Part shown: positions 17,584 through 25,993 of the stretch, piece after piece
Layout: the number at the start of each line of letters is the position of its first letter
Position numbering within the stretch: the stretch's first letter is position 1
Assembly (NCBI RefSeq): GCF_001050155.1
Contig: NZ_LFVY01000004.1
Location: 186,001 to 250,000, forward strand
Origin: Nitratireductor soli
GTDB lineage: Bacteria; Pseudomonadota; Alphaproteobacteria; Rhizobiales; Rhizobiaceae
DNA: 64,000 bases
Reading direction: 5' to 3'
Position numbers and translations under genes: made by a program
The notes under the pieces: generated by a model
What the model was told of the DNA's origin: nothing
What the model saw: only the letters and a program-made list of their open reading frames with translations
Databases searched by the model: none

Positions 17584-19647
17584 ATGAACAGGCGCTACAA
17601 TTCGAGATTGCTGGCGACGGTCGGTTTGGCGGGCCTGCTGGCCATGTCCGTGTCGACGGGGTTCGCCAAGGGCGGCGCCGATGACAAGGCCGTCATCGCC
17701 ATCTCGTCCTTTTCAGGCGCTTTTCTGGCTGCACGCGCCGCAGAGGCGGACAACGACCTCGACAATGCGATCAGCTACTATGAGCGCGCGCTCACCTACC
17801 AGCCGGACAATCAGGCCATCCAGCAGAGCCTTCTTCTGGCATTGATTTCGCAAGGCCGGTTCGAGGCGGCGCTGCCGCACGCGCAGGCCCTCAAATCGGT
17901 GCCCGAGGTGGAGCGCTTCTCGCGCCTCGGCCTGGCAGTCGATTCGTTGCGCAAGGAAAAATACGCCGACGCCGAGAACTGGCTGAAACTCGTTCTGGAA
18001 TCAGACCTCGACAGGCTCATCACCGAAGTGATGTCCGGCTGGACCAAGGTCGGCCAGGGCAATGCGGGGGAAGCGCTGGCCGATCTCGGCAAGCTTGAAG
18101 GGCCCGAATGGTATGGCCTGTTCCTGCGCTATCACCGGGCGCTGATGGCTGCCCAAAGCGGTCTGGACGATCGCGCCGGCGAGGAGTTCGAGGCGCTGAT
18201 GAAAGCGCCTGCGGCAGGCTCGGCGGCCCCCGACACATACATGCGGGCCGCGGAGGCCTATGCCGCGTGGCTCGCCAGCCGGGGCGAGAAGGACAAGGCG
18301 CTGGCGGCACTCGATGAAGCGGAGAAATTCATCACCGGCCGCGCCGCGACCGAATTGCTGCGCGAGAACATCCGCTCCGGCGGGAAAATCGAGCCGCTCA
18401 TTGCCGATCCGCGCGCCGGCGCCGCGGAAATTCTTCTCAACATTGCCACGGCGCTGAATCGTGGCGGCGGCGAGCCCTTCGTCAAACTCTACCTGAACTA
18501 CGCCCTGGCCCTGAGGCCGGACAGCGATGATGTGCTGATCCAGCTTGCATCGGTGGCCGAGCAGCAGAGCCAGCCGGAAACGGCCATCGCCTATTACGAC
18601 CGCATCAAGCCCGGCTCGCCCTGGCGACGCATGGCCGAATTGCAGACAGGGCTCAATCTCGCCGATCTCGACCGGCACGACGAAGCGGTTGCCTATCTCG
18701 ACGCGGCGGTCGAGAAGGAGCCCGACGACATGCGCGCCTATCTGTCGCTCGGCCGGGTGCAGGCGGTGCGCAAGGATTTCCGCGCAGCGGCCGAGGTCTT
18801 CGACCGCGCCGTCGCCCGGCTGAAAGACCCGCAGCGCGAGGATTATGCGATCTTCTACCAGCGCGGCATCGCCTATGAGCGGCTGAAGGAATGGGACAAG
18901 GCCGAGCCGAACTTCCACAAGGCACTGGAACTCTACCCGGACCAGCCGCAGGTGCTGAACTATCTCGGCTATTCCTGGGTCGATATGAACATCAAGCTCG
19001 AGGAGGGGCTCGATCTCATTCGCCGCGCGGTCGAGTTGCGGCCGAATGACGGCTACATCGTCGATTCGTTGGGCTGGGCGCATTACAGGCTCGGCAGCTA
19101 CGACGAAGCCGCAGTGGAACTCGAGCGCGCCGTCTCGTTGCGTCCGGACGATGCCGTTCTCAACGACCATCTGGGTGATGCCTATTGGCGCGTTGGCCGC
19201 CGGCTCGAGGCGACATTCCAATGGGCGCACGCGCGCGATCTCGACCCGGAGCCGGAATTACTGGCGGAGGTCGAAAAGAAGCTGAAGGACGGTCTGCCCG
19301 AACCGGAGCCGAAAACGCTCGCCGAGGCGGCGTCGCCCGACAAGCCCGACAAGGTTGTAACCGATGGCGGCACGCCGGCTGCCGAAGATCCGGCAAAGAT
19401 GGAGCCGGTCGAGAAGCAAACCGCACCGGAAGCCATGCCGAAAGCCGCGATGGAACCCGCCGCGCAGCCTGAAAAGAGCGCCGCCGGCGCCGCCTATGTC
19501 ATCAAGCCGGGCGAGACGTTGTGGTCGATCGCCGTTGATCAACTGGGCAATGGCGAACGCTTCCGCGATATCCTGGCGATCAATCCGGCGCTCAAGCGCA
19601 ATCCCGATCTGCTCCGCGCCGGCCAGGAAATCCGCTTGCCGGAATAG
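17584..19647 (+). CDS. exported tetratricopeptide-repeat protein with C-terminal LysM domain
   Basis: 687 residues from the ATG at 17584. A signal peptide (about residues 1-28, ending STGFA) is followed by a long all-helical region with many TPR units; the clearest are NAISYYERALTYQPDN, DEAVAYLDAAVEKEPDD, DKAEPNFHKALELYPDQ and DEAAVELERAVSLRPDD. A proline/alanine/lysine/glutamate-rich linker (about 565-635) leads to a LysM domain in the last 51 residues (YVIKPGETLWSIAVDQLG through AGQEIRLPE). The domain order suggests a periplasmic scaffold that docks on peptidoglycan while TPRs bind partners. The partners are unknown. Confidence 0.88.
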   Translation: MNRRYNSRLLATVGLAGLLAMSVSTGFAKGGADDKAVIAISSFSGAFLAARAAEADNDLDNAISYYERALTYQPDNQAIQQSLLLALISQGRFEAALPHAQALKSVPEVERFSRLGLAVDSLRKEKYADAENWLKLVLESDLDRLITEVMSGWTKVGQGNAGEALADLGKLEGPEWYGLFLRYHRALMAAQSGLDDRAGEEFEALMKAPAAGSAAPDTYMRAAEAYAAWLASRGEKDKALAALDEAEKFITGRAATELLRENIRSGGKIEPLIADPRAGAAEILLNIATALNRGGGEPFVKLYLNYALALRPDSDDVLIQLASVAEQQSQPETAIAYYDRIKPGSPWRRMAELQTGLNLADLDRHDEAVAYLDAAVEKEPDDMRAYLSLGRVQAVRKDFRAAAEVFDRAVARLKDPQREDYAIFYQRGIAYERLKEWDKAEPNFHKALELYPDQPQVLNYLGYSWVDMNIKLEEGLDLIRRAVELRPNDGYIVDSLGWAHYRLGSYDEAAVELERAVSLRPDDAVLNDHLGDAYWRVGRRLEATFQWAHARDLDPEPELLAEVEKKLKDGLPEPEPKTLAEAASPDKPDKVVTDGGTPAAEDPAKMEPVEKQTAPEAMPKAAMEPAAQPEKSAAGAAYVIKPGETLWSIAVDQLGNGERFRDILAINPALKRNPDLLRAGQEIRLPE

Positions 19648-19825
19648 AAGGCGCGCCATCATCCTTCCGGGCGCACAAGACGCCTTTTGCTGTCCGGTTT
19701 CCTGCATTCGTCCGCAGGTGCGGTGATTTTGGCCGACTGGCAAAATGCCATAGGCTCCGTCCCGCGCCTTGACGCTTGCCGGGGCGGGGAATAGGACGTG
19801 CCGGCATCCAGTCCGGAGAAGCGCC

Positions 19826-20788
19826 GTGAACGCCCCCAGCACCGACCTGCCCAACACCCATCCGACCCGCTCGTTTCAGGGCCTGATCCTGACCCTGCAC
19901 AATTACTGGGCCGCGCATGGCTGCGTCATCCTACAGCCCTACGACATGGAAGTGGGCGCCGGCACGTTTCATCCGGCCACGACGCTGCGCTCGCTCGGGC
20001 CAAAACCGTGGAACGCCGCCTATGTCCAGCCCTCGCGCCGCCCTTCCGACGGGCGCTATGGCGAAAACCCCAACCGGCTGCAGCACTACTACCAGTATCA
20101 GGTGATCCTGAAGCCCAACCCGTCCAACCTGCAGGAGCTCTATCTGGGTTCGCTGCAGGCCATCGGCCTCGACATGGCCGTTCATGACGTGCGCTTCGTC
20201 GAGGATGATTGGGAAAGCCCGACGCTGGGCGCCTGGGGGTTGGGTTGGGAATGCTGGTGCGACGGCATGGAGGTTTCGCAGTTCACCTATTTCCAGCAGG
20301 TCTGCGGCATCGAATGCGCGCCGGTTTCCGGCGAGTTGACCTACGGTCTCGAGCGGCTGGCCATGTACGTGCAGGGCGTCGACAACGTCTACGACCTCAA
20401 TTTCAACGGCCTCGAGGGCGACGCCAAGGTGACCTATGGCGATGTCTTCCTGCAGGCCGAGCAGGAATATTCGCGCTTCAATTTCGAGTTCGCCAACACG
20501 GACCTGCTGTTCCAGCATTTCCAGGACGCTGAGGCCGAATGCCGCGCATTGCTGGCCGCCGGCGCGCCGAGCGATGCCGACAACCAGCGCCTGCACAAAT
20601 GCGTGCTGCCGGCCTATGACCAATGCATCAAGGCGAGCCATTTGTTCAACCTGCTCGACGCGCGCGGCGTGATTTCGGTGACCGAGCGACAGAGCTATAT
20701 CCTGCGCGTGCGCGAACTGGCGAAGGCCTGCGGCGAGGCGTTCCTGCTGACGGATGCCGGCGGGGCGATGCTCGTGGCGGTCGCCTGA
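19826..20788 (+). CDS. glyQ: glycyl-tRNA synthetase alpha subunit
   Basis: 320 residues from the GTG at 19826, preceded by CGGAGAA. The sequence is highly conserved: [38 protein letters not shown] and [17 protein letters not shown]-type segments. It is the catalytic class II subunit of the bacterial alpha2beta2 glycyl-tRNA synthetase. Its partner glyS lies about 550 bases downstream, an unusually large gap filled with a possible small gene and a duplicated glyS fragment. Confidence 0.97.
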   Translation: MNAPSTDLPNTHPTRSFQGLILTLHNYWAAHGCVILQPYDMEVGAGTFHPATTLRSLGPKPWNAAYVQPSRRPSDGRYGENPNRLQHYYQYQVILKPNPSNLQELYLGSLQAIGLDMAVHDVRFVEDDWESPTLGAWGLGWECWCDGMEVSQFTYFQQVCGIECAPVSGELTYGLERLAMYVQGVDNVYDLNFNGLEGDAKVTYGDVFLQAEQEYSRFNFEFANTDLLFQHFQDAEAECRALLAAGAPSDADNQRLHKCVLPAYDQCIKASHLFNLLDARGVISVTERQSYILRVRELAKACGEAFLLTDAGGAMLVAVA

Positions 20789-20804
20789 GGTTCCTTCTGC
20801 CTGT

Positions 20805-20987
20805 CTACGCGGAAACTGCGACCCAGGGAGCCGTAAGAGGGGTGGTGAGCGACATGGCTGCGGGCTTGTCCATCGTCTGCAGCGCCCGCCGGATTCCCGC
20901 CGGCCTTTCGGCGGCGCCGGGCATGGCCTGGATCGCCAGGCAGGCGCTGAGCGCGATGGAATGCAGAAGGGTCGATGCGGTGCTCAT
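20805..20987 (-). CDS. possible small exported protein (weak)
   Basis: A 60-residue frame from an ATG at 20987 with GGAAA upstream. It opens with a hydrophobic stretch (LLHSIALSACLAIQAMPGAA) that could be a signal peptide, although the n-region has no lysine or arginine. No known family is recognised. It lies between glyQ and glyS on the opposite strand. It may be real or a chance frame in GC-rich DNA. Confidence 0.35.
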   Translation of the reverse strand: MSTASTLLHSIALSACLAIQAMPGAAERPAGIRRALQTMDKPAAMSLTTPLTAPWVAVSA

Positions 20988-21219
20988 GGTCGGTTTCCAG
21001 ACAAAGCGGTCTCTCTGAAGCGTTGGTCGCTTCAGCGCGGCATTTGGTTCAATCTGTTGCGTGGGTGGTTCGCTCAAAGGACGGGGAAAGCGGCACCGAT
21101 CCGACAGGGGCGCGAAAAGTTTCTCATCGCCGTTCGCACGCGCGCGGCGGGAAGGGTGACATTGTCCGACGGAGTTGCTATTGCCGCTGCCGACACAGAC
21201 CGCTCTCCAGAGATCCCCG
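20988..21219. other. glyQ-glyS spacer with a hairpin, otherwise no recognised feature
   Basis: The spacer contains a perfect hairpin at 21015-21035 (CTGAAGCG, TTGGT loop, CGCTTCAG). It has no T-run, so it is not a standard terminator. I see no RNA gene or known riboswitch. Presumably the transcript reads through from glyQ or a glyS promoter lies here. Confidence 0.4.
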
Positions 21220-21339
21220 ATGCCCGATCTTCTTCTCGAACTTCGCTCCGAAGAAATTCCCGCCCGCATGCACGCCCGCAGCGCCGCAGGCGCGAGGATG
21301 CGCAATGGTGAAGGCGGCATGCGGATGGAGGTGCTCTGA
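21220..21339 (+). CDS. 39-codon leader frame starting with a duplicated glyS 5' end
   Basis: An open frame begins with ATG at 21220 and encodes the same first 17 residues as GlyS ([17 protein letters not shown]), then diverges into a short Ala/Gly/Met/Arg tail and stops at TGA 21337-21339. That TGA shares its last A with the ATG of glyS, so a ribosome finishing the leader would be placed on the real start. It may be translated and couple to glyS, or be a relic of a tandem duplication. Confidence 0.5.
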   Translation: MPDLLLELRSEEIPARMHARSAAGARMRNGEGGMRMEVL

Positions 21340-21391
21340 TGCCCGATCTTCTTCTCGAACTTCGCTCCGAAGAAATTCCCGCCCGCATGCA
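21220..21391 (+). repeat. direct repeat of about 53 bases duplicating the glyS start region
   Basis: Bases 21220-21272 and 21339-21391 appear identical from the ATG through codon 17 plus two bases (ATGCCCGATCTTCTTCTCGA at the start of each). The copies are 119 bases apart, with 66 bases of unrelated sequence between them. Confidence 0.9.
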
Positions 21392-23690
21392 GCGCAAGGC
21401 TGCCGGCGACCTGAAGAAATTCGTCACCGACGGCCTGGTGGAAGCGGGTCTGACCTATGAGGCGGCCACCGAATACTGGACGCCGCGCCGCCTGGCGCTC
21501 GACATTCGCGGCGTCACCGCCCGTTCGAAGGATGTGCGCGAGGAGCGCAAGGGCCCGCGCACCGACGCGCCGGAAAAGGCCATCGAGGGGTTTCTGCGCG
21601 GCGCCGGGCTTTCCTCCGTCGATCAGGCTGAAATCCAGTCCGACCCGAAGAAGGGCGATTTCTACGTCGCCGTGATCCAGAAGAAGGGCCGGGCGGCGGA
21701 CGAGATCGTCGCCGAGATCATGCCGGGCATCATCCGCAACTTCCCCTGGCCGAAATCCATGCGCTGGGGCGCGGCATCGGCCAAGCCCGGCAGCCTGCGC
21801 TGGGTGCGGCCGCTCCAATCGATCCTGTGCACCTTCGGCCCGGAGACGGAAGAACCGGTCGTGGTCGATTTCGAGATCGACGGCATCCGCGCCGGCAACC
21901 TCACCTACGGCCATCGCTTCCATGCGCCGGAGGCGATCACCGTACGCCGCTTCGAGGATTATTCCGAAAAGCTGGAGGCGGCGAAGGTGGTGCTCGATCC
22001 CGACCGCCGCAAGCACATCATTCTCGACGACGCGCGCAACCTGGCCTTCGCCAACGGGCTCGACCTCGTCGAGGACGAGGCGCTGCTGGAAGAGGTCTCC
22101 GGCCTGGTCGAGTGGCCGGTCGTCCTGCTCGGCGCGTTCGAGGAAGACTATCTGTCGATCCCGCCGGAGGTGATCCGGCTGACCATCCGCGCCAACCAGA
22201 AATGCTTCGTCTGCCGCCCGCAAGGGCAGACGGACGGATTGTCGAACCGCTTCGTCATCACCGCCAACATCGAGGCGACGGATGGCGGCAAGGAAATCGC
22301 CCACGGCAATGGCAAGGTGGTGCGCGCGCGCCTGTCCGATGCGCTGTATTTCTGGAAGACGGACCAGGCCGATCTGCCGGACCTCGGCAAGCTCGCGGCA
22401 TCAGCCGAAAAATTCGACCTCGACCTGAAGAAGCCGCTCGACCAGCGCATGGCGAGGCTTGATCATCTGGGCGTGACCTTCCACGCCAAGCTCGGCACGC
22501 AAGGGCAGCGCGTGACGCGCATCGCCGCGCTGGCGAAGGAGCTGGCGCCGGTGGTGGGAGCCGACCCGGCGCTGGCCGTGCGCGCCGCGCATCTGGCCAA
22601 AGCCGATCTGCAGACCGAGGTGGTGGGCGAGTTCCCGGAGCTGCAGGGCTTCATGGGACGCAGATATGCCGGTCTGCAAGGCGAGGCGGATGCGGTGGCC
22701 GCGGCAATCGAGGACCATTACAAGCCGCAGGGGCCGAACGACGCCGTGCCGACCGACCCGGTCGCCGTCGCCGTGGCGCTGGCCGACAAGCTCGACATGC
22801 TGGTCGGCTTTTGGGCCATCGACGAGAAGCCGACGGGGAGCAAGGATCCCTACGCGCTGCGCAGAGCGGCGCTGGGCGTGATCCGCACAGTTATTGAGAA
22901 CAAACTGCAGATCAAGTTGATCGAGCTTTGCCGTTGGATAGTAAACACGCCAGAGGCCAGGCCAATTATAGGCAAAGCAGTCGAAAGGGTCGAAGATCAG
23001 GACGTGTTCGAGACCTACACTTTCGACCTCCTCTCCTTCTTCCACGACCGCCTGAAAGTCTATCTGCGTGACCAGGGCGCACGCTACGATCTGATCGATG
23101 CGGTTCTGGCAAGCGATGGCGCCGGCCCCTCATCCGACCCTTCGGGCCACCTTCTCCCCGTAAACGGGGAGAAGGAAGAGGCGGCGGCGTTGACGACCCC
23201 CTCGCCCCGTGAACGGGGAGAGGGTAAGGGTGAGGGGCAGCGACTGGCGGCCAATCAACAGGACGCCAACGACGATCTCCTCCTGATCGTCCGCCGCGTC
23301 GAGGCGTTGTCGGAATTCCTGGCCACGACCGACGGCGAAAACCTGGTCGCCGGCACCAAGCGGGCCGCCAACATCGTTGCCGACGCCGAGAGGAAGGGCA
23401 CACGGATCGCCGAGACGGTCGATGCGGGTCGGTTCGCGACGGACGAGGAGCGCGCCCTGTTCGACAGCCTCGAGGAGGCGGAGAATTTCGCCGGACAGGC
23501 CATCGCCGCCAACGACTACGTAAAGGCGCTGTCTTTCCTGTCGCAACTGCGCCAGCCGGTCGACGCGTTCCTGGATGGCGTGATGGTCAACGCCGAGGAC
23601 GAGGCGCTGCGCGCCAACCGCCTGGGCTTGCTTTCCCGCGTCCGCCGCGCCACCGGCCAGGTGGCGGATTTCTCGAAGATCAACGGCTGA
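21339..23690 (+). CDS. glyS: glycyl-tRNA synthetase beta subunit
   Basis: 783 residues, somewhat longer than the usual 690-750. It begins [17 protein letters not shown], the typical GlyS opening, and includes [28 protein letters not shown] and the HD-like YAGLQGE region. The beta subunit binds tRNA-Gly. Two oddities: codons around 22885-22985 are less GC-rich and use rare ATA, AGG and CCA; and residues about 597-635 are encoded by a palindromic repeat element inserted in frame (23127-23243). The frame continues normally afterwards with [17 protein letters not shown], so the protein is probably functional. The start overlaps the stop of the leader frame. Confidence 0.96.
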   Translation: MPDLLLELRSEEIPARMQRKAAGDLKKFVTDGLVEAGLTYEAATEYWTPRRLALDIRGVTARSKDVREERKGPRTDAPEKAIEGFLRGAGLSSVDQAEIQSDPKKGDFYVAVIQKKGRAADEIVAEIMPGIIRNFPWPKSMRWGAASAKPGSLRWVRPLQSILCTFGPETEEPVVVDFEIDGIRAGNLTYGHRFHAPEAITVRRFEDYSEKLEAAKVVLDPDRRKHIILDDARNLAFANGLDLVEDEALLEEVSGLVEWPVVLLGAFEEDYLSIPPEVIRLTIRANQKCFVCRPQGQTDGLSNRFVITANIEATDGGKEIAHGNGKVVRARLSDALYFWKTDQADLPDLGKLAASAEKFDLDLKKPLDQRMARLDHLGVTFHAKLGTQGQRVTRIAALAKELAPVVGADPALAVRAAHLAKADLQTEVVGEFPELQGFMGRRYAGLQGEADAVAAAIEDHYKPQGPNDAVPTDPVAVAVALADKLDMLVGFWAIDEKPTGSKDPYALRRAALGVIRTVIENKLQIKLIELCRWIVNTPEARPIIGKAVERVEDQDVFETYTFDLLSFFHDRLKVYLRDQGARYDLIDAVLASDGAGPSSDPSGHLLPVNGEKEEAAALTTPSPRERGEGKGEGQRLAANQQDANDDLLLIVRRVEALSEFLATTDGENLVAGTKRAANIVADAERKGTRIAETVDAGRFATDEERALFDSLEEAENFAGQAIAANDYVKALSFLSQLRQPVDAFLDGVMVNAEDEALRANRLGLLSRVRRATGQVADFSKING
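23127..23243 (+). repeat. palindromic element (rhizobial RIME-like) inserted in frame in glyS
   Basis: The segment contains a perfect 11-base hairpin (CCTTCTCCCCG, TAAA, CGGGGAGAAGG; 23150-23175) and a second hairpin with one mismatch (CCCTCGCCCCG, TGAA, CGGGGAGAGGG; 23199-23224), then GGTGAGGGG. It resembles the intergenic mosaic palindromes known from rhizobia. Here it is translated as about 39 extra, low-complexity residues of GlyS. Confidence 0.78.
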
Positions 23691-23742
23691 CGCATTTTGC
23701 AGTCAGGTGGAATCACCTGGCGTCGCACAAATGCGCTGAGAA
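23691..23742 (+). repeat. dispersed repeat family A, copy 2
   Basis: It starts directly after the glyS stop codon with CGCATTTTGCAGTCAGGTGG and ends in a CGCACAAATGCG hairpin. It lies between the convergent ends of glyS and a membrane protein gene. Confidence 0.87.
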
Positions 23743-23747
23743 ATGCA

Positions 23748-24161
23748 TCAGCCGAAGACGTATACAGCCAGCGCCACGGCGATGTAGGAGGCCAGCCCCG
23801 CCAGCGGCCCGAGCTTCTGCAGGATCGCCGGCGGCGGGGTTCCGGGCTTGGCGCGCTTGACGGCGACGAAGCCGGCAATGGCGACCGCCAGGATGAAGGC
23901 GGCGGCAATCAGCTTGGCGATGAACGCGCCGCTTAAAAACGCCCCGTCATAGCCGACCAGCCACAGCCACAGGCCCGTCAGCCACAACAGCAGAACGCCG
24001 GCCAGCGTGATGGTCGAGAAGCGCGGCCTGAGCGCCATCAGCGCCGGGGCCGGCGCGCCCTGCGAACGCTTGGCCTGGATGGCCACCATCATGCCGCCCA
24101 ATCCGCCGGCGGCCCCCAGCATCAGGCCGAAGAAGTGCAGGATTTTCACGAAAGTCAGCAT
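23748..24161 (-). CDS. membrane protein of unknown function, about four helices
   Basis: 137 residues from the ATG at 24161. Hydrophobic helices are visible at about residues 4-24, 49-67, 76-95 and 117-136, with a basic loop (VKRAKPG). It resembles small integral proteins annotated as conserved hypothetical in Hyphomicrobiales; the layout is like CopD/DUF2269-type proteins, but I cannot confirm that. A family A repeat lies on either side of the gene. Confidence 0.75.
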   Translation of the reverse strand: MLTFVKILHFFGLMLGAAGGLGGMMVAIQAKRSQGAPAPALMALRPRFSTITLAGVLLLWLTGLWLWLVGYDGAFLSGAFIAKLIAAAFILAVAIAGFVAVKRAKPGTPPPAILQKLGPLAGLASYIAVALAVYVFG

Positions 24162-24183
24162 GGTCTTATCCGTTCCAGGCCAG

Positions 24184-24240
24184 AGCATTTTTGCCGTCAG
24201 CTGGACTCACCCGACGTCCGCGCAAATGCGGAAAAACCAG
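24184..24240 (+). repeat. dispersed repeat family A, copy 3 (diverged)
   Basis: AGAGCATTTTTGCCGTCAGC, then TGGACTCACCCGACGTCCGCG and CAAATGCGGAAAAACC. It has more mismatches than the other copies. It lies downstream of the exported protein gene at 24324-24830 and upstream of the membrane protein gene. Confidence 0.78.
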
Positions 24241-24323
24241 AGATTTGGAGCGGAAGGTGCTGCGGAAACGGCCAAACGTCAAGCGTCGGCAAACCGCATG
24301 CTGCCAGCCGATGTCAGGAGCGC

Positions 24324-24830
24324 TTACAGCGGCGATCCCGGTTTTGTCGCCGGCAAGGTCACCTCCTCGTCCTCTTCCTCGGCGGTCTCGTCCTCGAGAC
24401 CGGGCTTTGTCTCGGCGGGTTTCGGTGCGGGGGCGCGCGGTGGGGCGATTGCGTACATGACCGGTTCCGTCTTTACACCGGCGCGAATGAGTATCGGCGG
24501 GAGATTGAAACGACGCTTGGGTTTGGTCGCGACGGCGGCGGTCGTCTCGTCGGTCGCGACCGGAGCGTCCGGCAAGGCCGTTCCAACGGCGACCATCGAC
24601 CGGGTGAGGCGGAAGGGTTCGGCGCTGACCGTGGCGTCGAAAGAGGGCGTGGGATAGGAAAGCGGCACCGCCCTGGCGGACATGCCGGCATCGACCGTGG
24701 GATTGGCCTCAAGAATCGCCGTCGAAGCGCCGCGTTGCGGCGAAGGGCTCCCGACAACGAGGATGGACGACGCCTGCGCGCTCCCTGCGGCAAATGTGCC
24801 AGCCAGAAAAAGAAGTTCAAGCAGCCGCAT
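24324..24830 (-). CDS. exported protein of unknown function, Pro/Ala-rich with acidic tail
   Basis: 168 residues. A clear signal peptide (MRLLELLFLAGTFAAGSAQA) is followed by a segment SSILVVGSPSPQRG and a low-complexity, proline- and alanine-rich body ending in an acidic run (EDETAEEEDEEV). No known domain is recognised. It is probably periplasmic or surface-located. It is divergent from the tsaC-like gene. Confidence 0.7.
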   Translation of the reverse strand: MRLLELLFLAGTFAAGSAQASSILVVGSPSPQRGASTAILEANPTVDAGMSARAVPLSYPTPSFDATVSAEPFRLTRSMVAVGTALPDAPVATDETTAAVATKPKRRFNLPPILIRAGVKTEPVMYAIAPPRAPAPKPAETKPGLEDETAEEEDEEVTLPATKPGSPL

Positions 24831-24987
24831 TCCCCAACTCCCCTTGAACCCTCATGCTGATGGCGGATTTCTCAGCCGACCCGCTTCAGGGCCCGGTTTC
24901 GCCAACCCTTAGCATTCTGGGAATTAACAAATGGGTGACGCTGCGGAACTTGCCGCCGCGGCGCTGGCGCGATAGGCAGCGTGGACA

Positions 24988-25962
24988 ATGCGACAGGAGC
25001 AAGTGTTGGCCGAAATCCTGCCTGAAAGCGAAGCGCTACAGCGCGCCGTCGAACTGCTCGGCGCCGGCGCCGTCGTCGCCATCCCGACGGAGACGGTTTA
25101 CGGATTGTCGGCCGATGCGACCAATGGCGAGGCGGTGGCGCGCATTTACGAGGCCAAGGGCCGGCCGCGCTTCAACCCGCTGATCGCCCATGTGGCCGAT
25201 ATGGAGATGGCCGGGAAGATCGCCGTGTTCAACCCGCTGGCGCGAAAACTGGCCGACGCCTTCTGGCCGGGACCGCTGACGATGGTTCTGCCGCAGCGGG
25301 AGGGTTCGGGCATCCACCCGCTGGTGACGGCCGGGCTCGACACCATCGCGCTGCGCTGCCCGAAAGGCTTCGCCACCCGCGCCATCGCAGCCCTCGGCCG
25401 GCCGCTGGCCGCTCCCAGCGCCAATTCGTCGGGCCGCATCAGCGCCACCACGGCGGCCGCCGTCGAAGCCGATCTCGGCACGCGCATCCCGCTCATCGTC
25501 GATGGCGGGGCGACGGCGGTCGGGCTCGAATCGACCATCCTCAAGGTGGAGGACGGCCGGCTCACCTTGCTGCGCCCGGGCGGCGTGGCCGCCGGCGATA
25601 TAGAGCGCGTCGCGGGCCTCAGCCTGGCGCGCGGCGCGAAAGGCATCCAGGCGCCGGGCATGCTGGTGTCACATTATGCGCCCCAGGCATCCCTGCGGCT
25701 GAATGTGGACGAGGTGCGCGGCGGCGAGGCGCTGCTGGCCTTCGGGCCGCGCCGCGCGACGGGCGTCGATAAGGCGGTGGTCGTCCGCAACCTGTCCGAA
25801 AGCGGCGATCTGCGCGAGGCGGCGGCCAATCTGTTTTCCCATCTGCTGGCGCTCGATGGCGCCGGCGCTGCCATCATCGCTGTCGAGCCGGTGCCCCTTG
25901 CAGGGCTGGGCGAGGCGATCAATGATCGCCTGGCACGCGCCGCAGCCCCCCGCGACGCATGA
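24988..25962 (+). CDS. L-threonylcarbamoyladenylate synthase (Sua5/TsaC type)
   Basis: 324 residues from the ATG at 24988; a GTG at 25003 preceded by AGGAG may be the real start. The YrdC domain fills the first 200 residues: IPTETVYGLSADA, KGRPRFNPL, FWPGPLTMVLP and APSANSSGRIS. The extra C-terminal Sua5 domain (about 230-320) follows SHYAPQA, so this is the long Sua5 form. It makes threonylcarbamoyl-AMP from threonine, bicarbonate and ATP, the first step of t6A37 synthesis in ANN-decoding tRNAs. It is followed 31 bases later by the FAD oxidase gene. Confidence 0.94.
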   Translation: MRQEQVLAEILPESEALQRAVELLGAGAVVAIPTETVYGLSADATNGEAVARIYEAKGRPRFNPLIAHVADMEMAGKIAVFNPLARKLADAFWPGPLTMVLPQREGSGIHPLVTAGLDTIALRCPKGFATRAIAALGRPLAAPSANSSGRISATTAAAVEADLGTRIPLIVDGGATAVGLESTILKVEDGRLTLLRPGGVAAGDIERVAGLSLARGAKGIQAPGMLVSHYAPQASLRLNVDEVRGGEALLAFGPRRATGVDKAVVVRNLSESGDLREAAANLFSHLLALDGAGAAIIAVEPVPLAGLGEAINDRLARAAAPRDA

Positions 25963-25993
25963 AGCGACGCATGACAAGGAACCGCGTTAACTC

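Noticed and set aside
21015-21035. Hairpin between glyQ and glyS as a terminator or glycine riboswitch
   Set aside because: There is no T-run after the stem, and none of the conserved core of a glycine riboswitch is visible.
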